This document shows, in pieces, positions 24,301 through 36,300 of a DNA stretch of 64,000 bases. The translations under genes were made by a program, and so were the position numbers. Source of the DNA: Acanthopleura granulata (taxonomy: Eukaryota; Mollusca; Polyplacophora; Chitonida; Chitonidae); assembly GCA_016165875.1 (NCBI GenBank), contig JABBOT010000002.1:31857642-31921641 (forward strand), in the 5' to 3' direction. Positions within the stretch are counted from its first letter, which is position 1, and every line of letters begins with the position of its first letter. The notes under the pieces are model-generated. The model searched no databases and was not told the DNA's origin. It was given only the letters and a program-made list of their open reading frames with translations.

Positions 24301-27300
24301 GATAAACACAATTATGATCTTGTTGCTCCATTTAAAGTAATCTCCAACATGTAGTTCTGTGTTTGTCAAATGTTGTATTCTGTACATCTGCAAGAAAGAA
24401 GTTCTTAATTCACACACACTCATATATATACATAATGGAATCAGTCTGAAACAAGCATGATCAAAGTTTGGTCATTTACATGCTCAAATGTAATCAACAT
24501 GTAATACTGAAACCTCAATATCCCCACCTAACAACCAACAACAAATAAACATTTGCTCATTGCTGTAATAACCTCAATTAAGCATTTCTTTGCCTCATTT
24601 TTTTTCTGCAAGGAAGGAAGCACTGACCAATGAGAAACACACCTCCAGACACTAAGAATCACACTTTTATTATCATGCAATGACAACAAGTCTGCTAATA
24701 GGTGCCTGACATTTTTGAAAACACCTCTTTGGTGAAAGTGGTTTGACCCATTAGACCTTTGTCCAGTAATATACAACACTGACAACATGGTCATACCACT
24801 TCATCCATAGGGGTGTTTTCAATAAACACCCCTATGGATGAAGTTAGGCACCTATTTGCAGTCTAGTGACAGCCGAATTTAACGCAATCTTGTGATACAT
24901 GCACCCATATACATCAGTTTATCTGTATGTAGCAACACTTGTGCTGTTAGTGTTAAGTCCATAGCTTTACCTACCCGATCTATGTAATAAATGCCACCAA
25001 AGACGAGGTAAGGAGGGTCAATGGCACAGAAGACGTAGTGAATAATGGAGGCAGCATCGCTGTTTCGCATGGCATCCAGGAGAGCCACGGCAATGTACGG
25101 GATCATGGAAGCCTGAAAGTATATAGACAGTGTCTCATCTACGGCAGGGGGCCTCCGTGGCTCAGTCAGTTAGCGTGCTATGACCCAAATGACCCCAAAA
25201 ATGATCCCAAGCCTCCCACCAATGCAGCTGCTGTGAGTTCAAGTCCAGCTCGTGCTGGCTTCCTCTCTGGCCGTAAGTGGGAAGGTCCGCCAGTAACCTG
25301 CGGGTGGTCATGGGTTTCCCCCGGGCTCTGTTCGGTTTCCTCCCACCATAATGCTGGCCACCATTGTATAAGTGAAATATTCTTGAGTACGGCATAAAAC
25401 ACCAAGCAAATAAATAAATAAATAAATAAATCATCTACGGCAAGTCAGTGAAGGTTGGACTGTCAAGTACCGAACTCAACATAACTGAATACAACTGAAG
25501 AAAATGAACAAGAAATGCAAAAAGATAATCATCTTTGTTACCTGTGCAGACAGGGTGATCTTGTCTCCATTCTTTGCTGTTGTATCTAGGGGATTTAGTT
25601 TAATTAAACTCTTTATTTTCTTTATTTGCTAGGCATTCACCTCTGTACTCAAGATCGTTTCACAACATACATATATGTGAAAAAGTTCAGGTTTATGAAT
25701 GAAGGCTACCTGAATGCCTGGAGTAAACCACTGCCCTTTGCCAGCTACAACTACTTTTTTTTTAATTTTTGGGACAGATATTAGTTCTGCTCAAAGCCAA
25801 AAATTACGCTTCTCTCCCAGTACATGGAATGAATGATCATGGCTTAACGCCACTTCGGCAACATTTCAGCCATATTGTGGCAACCAGTATGCTGACATTT
25901 GCTAACTAATGCCACAGTTCAACTAGTGAAGACTGGAATCAAAGATCCAACCACATCAGAATGTAACCGTTTCATTCACTTGCCCAGTTTGACCATTCTG
26001 TTCATAGTAACAACTACCAGAAACATGTAGATTTGTTTCTCCATTCATACTTGTGTGCATACTTACGTATGTGAATATATTTGGCAAGACACTCATGGCT
26101 GTTTCTGATGTTTTGAACAGGAAGGACAGGTTGTACGAGAGCAGAGTGTTGGTAGGCATGTACAGTAAGAACAGCAGAATTAAGCAGACAATTGCCCCGC
26201 CATGTGAGAGTGACTCTACCTGCGGGGAGCAAACATAATCAATATTCAATGGATAGATATTAAATCTGGCTCCATCGAGGAGACATAATGCTGACGAGAC
26301 AAAATGTTGGCTGTGACTTAAGAAAGTAGGTCAAAGGTCAGTCAAGTTAATAACAAGCTGTTCCACTCTAAGGGACCAGCCAGAGAATCCTTATATTAAG
26401 TTTCACTGACCACAGCCCTGTAGATGTGGGGATACACGCAAGTAAATACTGGGAATATAAAGTTTTCCAAAAAAAAAATATGAACTTTGACCTGACAAAA
26501 TACATGCACATGTAGGTCAAAGGTTAGTCCTGGTGATCATAATCTAATCTGGTCTTTGTGAGCCTGCCTGCCCTTATATGAAACTTGACGATGGCTGAAC
26601 AGTTTTGGATATTATTATGTTACAAGACTACTGTGAATTCTGACCACAGAAAGTAGGCCACAAGTTGGTAAATTATTTAACAACTTTCATTTCTCATAGG
26701 CTTTCTCATTATAGTGAAGGCATGTGAACATGGAGAGGTTCGAAGCAAATTTCTGTAACAGGCTGATATGCTTACACGACAAAATCTTTCAGCCGAATTT
26801 GGCAGAATGTTAAAGCCACAAAGACACATCCCTGACAAATAAGAATCCACAAAACATTTTTTTACATCTTTCAGACAACAGAGTTTGTAACTACAGTTGG
26901 TGATTCTATTTCAATCGAATTTGAAAATATTACATGCCAAAGCAACGAACAGGATCTGTACTTTTAAAATCTTTTGTTCATCCATGTTGTATTTCCAGTT
27001 CCTTGTTGTAACTGGGCAGTAAATACCTGAACGGCCAACACCACGATGATGCAAAGGACAGCAGGTATACAAAACTGTAGAAAGTGGAAGAAAAAGGTGG
27101 TTCCCCAGTACATGGCCCAGCTAACACCTGACACCCTCAGCTGACTGCGTGCCTTCACCTGTAACAGACACATGACCAGCAGTGTTCATTCTCAACTGTC
27201 ATCAGTCCGTTACCTGCACCACACTTAAACAAAAGAGTTAAAAGGTTTGGCCTTAATCAGGGTTAATTCAGAGCTCAATACCTAATGCAAGACGCCCTTC

Positions 27301-30300
27301 AAAATATAGAGGAAAAGTGCCAGTTTTAAGCAACAATATATGAAAAATTTACATTGCACTGTAGCAGAGATTGACAAGTGGATTACTAAAACATGCTATG
27401 AATTTCACATTATCTGCTCAGTCAAAGTTAGAACTGCATGTAACTATATTAACACTGCCATAATTATCATTAATCTTTTTTTCTTTTCAATATTTACTGT
27501 ATAATCTTTTTTTCTTTTCAAAATTTACTGTATAATCATACAGCTGTGCTCTACACTCCTGCAGTAGAGAACCAAAGGCACTAGAAACGCTAAGTAAATC
27601 CTGCAATTACGAATTCTTACAAATGGCATCCACTGTTGCCATTTAAACCTTTCGCTTAGCGTAATTCAGTTCACGAAATAACTTAGTATGACAACTTCAA
27701 ATAAGTAAATATTGTGCCTACCTCTCTGTCCTTGACAATAAGGGTTCCAAATCCCCCCGGGATAAGAGCAAAGGCTAGAGCTAAAATGATGGAAGCAGAG
27801 AATGCTCCGTTGTTGAAAGTCAGGGCTGGTTCTGTGTTGTTCCAGGGCAGATTGAAGGTGTGGATCCGCTTAGGTGGAGCTGCGGTCAGTATCAGTCCAT
27901 ACAAACCATTCAGCAGCATGTCTATACCCACGGGCAACGTATGCACAGCGGTGTCATTATACAGTACTGTAAAACTCGAGTCATAACCCTGAAATAGTGA
28001 ACAAAATATCCTTACAACATGACTTATGAAGACTAACAGACTAGCACTAGAGCTCCCTCAAGTTGACCCTGTGGACAGAACTGAACTATAAAACCTTTCA
28101 GGTTTCTTCAGGCTGTAGTCAAAAACAGTTCTGAACATATACATGATACTCTGAACAGGCGGAGTCCAGTTACATTAGGCTGATGACTTGTCAACATGAG
28201 ATGAGGCTATGAAGACTAACAGACTATCAGTCTCACGAGGGTTCTTTCTGCTTATAAATAGAAGTGGAGGTTTGTCCTCAATGGGGGTTATAGTTTACGT
28301 CATAATTTCTTTATCCTGATAATGTAGTAGTTTTGAACGCATTGGGGTGTCCCAGATATGTCTTTCTTATGGATATACAGCTTCTTGGTTTATTAACACA
28401 ACGTTTCGATGTAGATACTAACATCGTTATCAAGTGAATAAAAGTGATAAAGTGAATTATCACTTGATAACGATGTTAGTATCTACAGCAAAACATCGTG
28501 TTAATAAACCCAGAAGTTGTATATCTATAAGAAAGACATGTCTAGTGTGCTTCCATACCAGCTTCTAAATGCCACTTAAACAAGTTAAACATTGGGGTAT
28601 CGTATACAGGCTGTATTTAAATAGCTCGACTTCGGCGCGATCTTTGTGTCTTATCTGGCATATAAAAGTGTTTGTTTCCCTTTTGTTTTGATTTTGGATG
28701 CTGTCATTTTCATGTTGGAGAACATTTCACCATTCAGTCATTCAGTCATTCATTCATTCATTCATTCATTCATTCAATCCATGTCACTGTCTAACCTGTG
28801 TTGCAGGGGTGAGGCTGCTGAAGTTGACTCCTACATGGTGAGGTCGCACATCTAACAGGTTCAGGGAGCTGTTGGACTCATCTATCTTCAAAAACTTCTC
28901 AAGGTTCATCCTTAACACAGTGATGGCACTTTGACTACCACCTGTAAAACAAAAGGTACATTTACACACAGAAAATATATCACCCAAAAGACTAGAGAAG
29001 GAAATGAGTGTAAAGACCAAAGATAAACAAGACAGGCCTATTGACTAACAGCCAGTGAAATTAGTACCAAATCTCTGTGACACCATTTTATTTACAGAGG
29101 ACAAGTGAAATCGATATACAGGAAAATATTAAGTTTTTAACAGACTGAAGTCATATTTTGATGGAAAATATTTTGGGCAATGTTTTATCCTGGTATTACA
29201 TAGGACAACAAAAGCTTTGCTAAAATATTAGTCTTACACTCTACAAATGATATTTAACTTCAAAGAGTTTAAAGGATCTTTACAGCTGCCTTTGTTTTAA
29301 AAGTAGCCTTTACAAGAAAAGACAACAAAAACTATAACCAAAGTTATTTCAGAAAAGGGGTCCATTAGTACGTTTAAAAATCACTTCTTAACCTGGATTT
29401 CTTACGATGCCATGGAACACACCATTTTAGAGAAACCAGAAACATGATGTTGCATCATTAATACCCTACACTCATCAGTATTAGAGGCAAGACACTCCTT
29501 GGCATGGGAAATGCTGTCCCCTTTATTATTAAAATCGAGGGGTATGCATGGCGGACTCCTGCTTTAGACCTTGGAGAATACCTTCAGATGCACGGCCACA
29601 TCCTTGTTGAAAATGGCTTTGATGTATATCATAATTGTCTCTTAATCAGAGGGAAAACAGCCGATTTAACACTACTTCTACATGGCACAACGGTGAACTA
29701 CACACGGGTGACGTGACAATGGAAGCTTAGCTTAGAAACAGCTGGATCCCATGTTACCATACATTTCTTTAAATATCTTCTGTATTTCATTCAGTTTTCA
29801 TTTTAGTTCAACTAGTATATTGTGTCAATGCTTATAAATGTGTGTTTGTGGAGGGCCTCAGGAAAGATCAGTAATAGACTGGCTGAGTTGTATTACCCTA
29901 AGAAAATAAAGACATTATTATTAAATTATATTATAAACAGATGCCTCCTCAAGTGGTAGAAATATCTCGCCCTTGATTGGTTAAAACGAAGAGCATGGCG
30001 GCCAATTTGATTTTCTCTATGTGGTCATTTTTGCTTACTTTAAAAGGCGATGTCTATGTTATTTTGCATCACAGAAATAAAAATGACGTTTTCTGAACTA
30101 TGAATGGAATTCTTTATCGATACATAAAAACATTTGGTCTCGTGTTTTCTTTCAACCACTGAAGCTGCATGTTCACATATATAGCCCTTATATCTATGTT
30201 TTTGCTTGAGTGAGGCTTTTTTCTTTGATACATTCCAGCTGGATAATATTTTCTTACCTGATCCATCTTCAAATATAAATGGTCTTGCTAGTCCCGCTGG

Positions 30301-33300
30301 TATGGAGGCATTTTGCAGTGTGACGTATGTTCCTAGAGCGATCTCCATGCTGAGGCTGGGTGGTGAGGTAGTGTTGTCAGTGGGTGCAGCTGTCTTATTG
30401 ACAACACACCCGACGATGACAAACACCACAGGCAGCAAGAGCTGGAAGATGAGGGCAAGCTTAACACGGATGGCCTGCAGGAAACGGATTTTGAAAAGTG
30501 CCAAGAACCGCAGCTTGGTAATACCTCTGTCAGAAGCGGCACTGGTCTCCTGTATGGGAAACACTTCCATGCTGTGGTTGATGCTGGAGGGGGCGGACGA
30601 GCGCCCGCTGACTGACAGCTGTCCATCGCTGACAGTGACAGCACCCAGGGCAGGCTTCTTACCTGCATCCTCATGATCGCCTGTAACATAAGCACAAAAT
30701 ATTCTGATCAATAATTCCAAAACAAAGATCAACATGATTTCACAACCGAAGAAAATCTGCTATGGAGACAAAAAAATAAGGACAATCATCAAAGAATTTC
30801 ACTGGAGTTAACATGTAAAAACTCTAAATCTATACATAAATGTTTCTCATTGTTATCTTTTTCATTCTTTATGATGCACATGTATTTAACAAAAAGTCTT
30901 TTAGAATTTGTAACAAGAAAATTAAATCATTGTCATACATTGTTTGCAACCATATCAGTCTGCAGTGTTTAAAATAATAACCTAATTTCAAAAACACTTC
31001 TTCCAGTGTTGTCATTGAGACGCCAAATGTTTTTATTCCCATAGAACTGGATGTGCCTGTGTTTGTTGTTGCGGAGTGTTCTAAGGCAGAAAACAGTCCT
31101 GAAACAGAAAACATAAAACCCAATTAAGAGGTCTATGCCATTTTAATTATTCACTTTATTTGAGTATCAAAAGTACATGTACAGAGGTAAGATTATGTCA
31201 TAAAATTTGAAGCAATATGTTATTTTAAAGTTTACTACCACATCATATCTAGAAGTCTGTAAATCAGAGCAAGACAGGGGTTTTTCTACCCACTTACTTG
31301 TTGTGGTTTACAGTTGTGGATAAATATCGAAAAATTGAGCTTTAAACAAATTTTGTATGGAGTTTTTATGAAATGAATTGAGTGTCTGATAAATCAGTGA
31401 TGAAAAAAATATTGTTCTCTGATTTTTTCAAACTGAGTTTCTAAAAAGAAATTGGCTAAAAAAAACCCTGCCAAGGTGCAGCATTCTCTCCAAAATTACT
31501 GTATGGTGCACATGTTTAAAGTGCTCTCATATCATTGACTACCTGTTATCTTCAGATTGTAAATACACCTGATATTCTATAGGGTGTCATCTATTCATTT
31601 AGCCCACAGTTGGCAAAATCTCTTTCGTCTAATCCTAAACATTCCATTCCTGGATATCCCTGTCTAACACACTTACCTGGAAAGGAGTTAACTTTTGACA
31701 AGGGTAACGTGTAGCTAAGCTCGTTGCCATGCCTACGTGCCAGCTGGACATCATCAATGTAGTCTGCTATAAACTCTGTGACTTGGTTAGCATCACAGTT
31801 GGTGTCTACCACCATGCTGAAACAAGAGGTCCATTGTAGTGAGAGGAACAGAAATATCACAATACTACTGCCAAGTGTTACAGGGGATTTTGTATGAAAA
31901 ATAAAACTACTTATTAAGTTATTTATTTCACTGCTATTTTATGCTGTACTCAAGAATAACACTAAACCAATTCATGTAAATTCTATCTATGTGCTCAAGT
32001 TATTCAACATTTCACTGAATTAAAAAATAATCCAGAAAGTAATTATTTTCACTAAAAGAAAGATATCTTAGAGTATTATATACGCTCAGAATATCATGGC
32101 GTTCACATATCAGTGGTGCCTACTTCAAGTGGTAGCCAATTCCAAATCGGTTCTTCAAGAAAAGAGAAGAGCCACAACACCGAAGCTGGCCCTTTGAGAT
32201 AATAGCCTTGCGATCTGTTGGAGAAAATTACATCATGGACATGCAAGTCAAAGATACATATGTTGCCTGTCTGAGAAAATAAAAACAGGTTAAATGAAAC
32301 TGTTACAATCTGTACCTCAGCAAATCTAAACAGATAAAAAAAAGTAAATGTACCACAAATAATCAGCTAAATCTCACAATTTTTTCAAGCGTAAAACTTG
32401 TTAAGTGTAAAATTTGAAAGCCAAAAACTACTGTAAACAACATTATTGCCATAGTTGGCCTGTGACTTACCAGCCAAGATGTCTGCCTCATCCATGAAGT
32501 GTGTGGTCAGCAGAATGATCTTTCCTTTCTTCCTGTTCTGTAGGAGAGACCACAGGTGTCGTCGTGAGTACGGGTCCATGCCGGCCGTAGGTTCATCCAA
32601 AAACATCACCTGAGGAGCAGACAAACAGTACTTAAAATCTGTCCTTAACAAATAAAACACACAGTTATAAAGATTCACTTTTATTGATCTTACAATGATC
32701 TTACATTTCTTACATTACAACAGTGTAATTTACACTAGTATATGTACAATTAATATGAGTACAATTTCCTTTCAAATTAAACACTTTGCTTTAACTTCAT
32801 ATTATAACTTTGCTAAAAAATAAACACTTCTGTTTCATCTTTTTGTAGGTCTAGCTTATTTTAAGGAGGAAAGATCGCTACAGGTTGGAGAGAATGCAAG
32901 AATCAAATGAGTGCATATCAAATTAAGTCTTGTAATCTTCTCTGATAAAAGAACAGCATACCTTTGGATCTCCGATAAGTGCAATGCCAACAGAGAGTTT
33001 GCGTTTCTGTCCCCCACTGAGCTCTTCAGCCAATGCATTGCCTTGGTCCACCAGGTCAACATCTGCAAGGGCTTGTTCCACCTGAACAACAACAACACTT
33101 GCAGCTTTCAACAAGAACATGGCTTTTCAGCACAATCATAACATTACAATACTGGCTCATAAGACTGTCACTGTATATGTATCTATTTATTTGATTGGTG
33201 TTTCACACCCTACCAAACAATATTTCACTCACTTAGACGGCCACTCTATGGTGGGAGGAAACCGGGCAGAGCCATGACCATCTGCTGGTTACTGATATAC

Positions 33301-36300
33301 CTCCCCATGTATCACTGTAGAGAAAGCCAGCATGAGCTGGACTTGAACTCACAACTCACAACGACTGCAATGGTGAGAGGTTTTGGGATCACTGTGCTAA
33401 CCCCTCAGCCATGGAGGTCACTGTGATTGTATATTTCAGAACTTTATCAATATTACCTGATCAGAAACAATATGGACATACCCTTTTTTCCAGGAATCAA
33501 AATCTAAAATCTCATTATATTTCTTAAGTTCTGGTTGAAAAAGTTCAGAGTCCTGATATATTTGTATTCACGTAATGCAAGCGGCTAAAGTTGAAAACCT
33601 ATGGTCTAAAATTGTTCTTAACTGAAATTTTGACTTGAATCAAACTTTTTTTCTTTCAGAAGTATCACAGATGAGATATAAATACATTAGACTTACCGCC
33701 TCATCCACCTCTGAATCTGGTACATTTTTGATTCCCGCATACACTCGCAAATGCTCTCTACAACTCAATTTGTCAAACAGGATGTTGTGTTGAGGACACA
33801 CCCCACTGTTACAACGTATCTTGTCCATGCTGTTTGCATCAGTGATGTTCTACAAACACAGAGTGGAAAAAAAAATGATTGAATGCAGATTTATAGTCTA
33901 AATGAAAAGAGAAATTTAGAGACAGATTAGACTCAATATTAAAGCATGGCAATTAACACATAGTACTGTAATGTTTGTAAGAGACAAAGAAAGAAAAAAA
34001 TGCAAAAATGAGAAGTAAAACTGTGTACGAACAAAAAACTAATCTTCCCCTCCATTCCCATTCAACAAATACCAATAAACAATAGATCTGACCACCAAAA
34101 TGTAATGAGAGAGTCCTCAAGGCGATTTCAATCAAAACAAGCCAAGTAGGTTTAATGTGAGCCATTCACAATGAGCTTTTCACCTCAAAAGGTGTGTAAA
34201 ACCTTAGCCTCAATCTCTAAAATGTAATGAAACTGGAGAACCTCATCTAGTTGATAAATATGAAATCTGATGAAAAATGGCCCAGTAGCTTTAGATATGT
34301 TGTGTACAGTCCAAACCCTTACGATAAACTTACACCTCAGAAAGGAGCTGGGGGGTGGGGGGTGGGGGGTGGGGGGGTGGAAGGTGGAGTTTTTAAATGT
34401 ATAATTAAATAATAAGAACTGGGGCATCATAATAAAGTCACATGAAAATGTTCCTTGAATGACCAATTTCCAGTGCAGCTAAATAAACCTACCAGACCAA
34501 GAACTGTGCTGTGACCACTTGTGGCAGAGGTCAGGCCTGTTAACATGTTGATCAGAGTTGTCTTCCCTGCCCCGTTATGACCCAGTAGGCCGGTTATCTG
34601 CCCTACGTACATGTCCAAAGTCAGCCCTGCCAACATCACAAAACCCAGTGGGTCATTTTCATAAACTCATAGCATACAAACGCAAACACCACACAGTCGA
34701 CACGGGTATTTATATGGTGCTGTGTAGATGTCTTCTTGCTGATTTACCTGATACCACAATGACATATTTAGACAGCAAACTTCTACAAAAAACAATATCT
34801 AAAAAGAATATCTATGAGTTTATAATGAAAACATTGTACTTTGTTCACAATCAACCCACTTGAAAAGCCTTCTTTCAACTGGATGAATGATGTGAAAGCA
34901 TTAGAAAATACAAGTGGACTTTTCACTAAATAAAGTAGCACTGCTAACAAGTTGTTCATTCAACCAGCAGAGTGCCACAGAGCATATTCTGTATTCCTAC
35001 ATACCATCAACAGCAACCATATCCTCTTCTCTTCCCTTGAAAACTTTCCTTAGATTCATTATCCTGTAAAGAAAACAAAGGATATCCGCAAATGTTAATT
35101 GTAATCAGATTCATCTGTTTCATGCATTTCACATATGGATAGTAGGGGTAAATTTAAACGTTTTTTTTTATGGACTGCAAGTTTTTTAATTTTTAACAAA
35201 AATTACTGGAAAATGTCATTAACACAGTAAATGTTCTAGCAGTTCAATTTTTAGCTGACCTGGAGTATTCAATATCTTGACAGCTGTTTGTCAGTAACCA
35301 CCCCTTAAATCAAGCCCTGGAATGGTAATTTATGGATTTCTGGCTAGTTCATTCAGCTGATTAGGATCTCTCTCTCCACAGCCCTTGAATACTGAGGTTC
35401 TGTGTTCAGATCAGCTCTCGCTGGTCTGGCTAAGGCTGTACAACACCTTGTTTGTAAAATGTTAATGATGCACAGTTTTTTTAGTATTACATTACATGTA
35501 TATTTGCCACTGGTATATATTTTCACACAATACTAAAGTACATATAATTTTGTGTTACTTTGTGCTTTGTGTGTGAAAGCCTTAGGGAAGAAAAATTTCA
35601 TTGTAAATGAGTTATCTTTGATAAATAGCGGTATCAGTGTGTAAGGATGTTGGTTTTCTACATCCAGCCTCCTCAATCCATAAACCTCACCTTTATCATA
35701 TACATATAAGTGAGAAATTCCTGAGTGCAGCATTAAACACCAATCAAATAAATTAAAAAAGAAATAATTATTGCTTTCCTTATTCCTTCCTTGCCATGAA
35801 GGTCTGATGACACAGGCTCTATGTCCTCATCATGGCCGCTTGGGTTGTTTCCATGGTGATCACCACTGATGAGATGCAATCGCTCGCCACTAGTGTCGGA
35901 AACATCACACCAATACGACGACATGAAGATGTACCACGGAGGGCGCCGTGGGCCGTACTCACCTGCAAAACAATAAAATCCTGTGATCCCACAAACAATA
36001 ACAACCATGACTAGTCTACAAAACTGTAAAGTGAAGGTTACATGACTACAATATGTCTTAAACATGAATAAGTATGAAGACTTAATAATGTATAAAACAA
36101 AAAGAAATGCTGTTAGCGTAAAGAGCCCTACAGACACCATTCTGTCACCCTTCCTAATAGATTAATTTACATTTACAACTGTTCCCTAGCATTTACGCTA
36201 CACACAGAACTCCAATACATGACAGGACAGTCTTCCATGGTTAAACTCTTTCGCTATGAAAGTGGAAAAGTTCTGTGCTCTCTAGCATGGTTAGTTGGTT

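Noticed and set aside
29504..29716. 70-codon plus ORF in the ABCA5 intron between exons 16 and 17
   Set aside because: No recognisable motif and no supporting promoter or splice signals.
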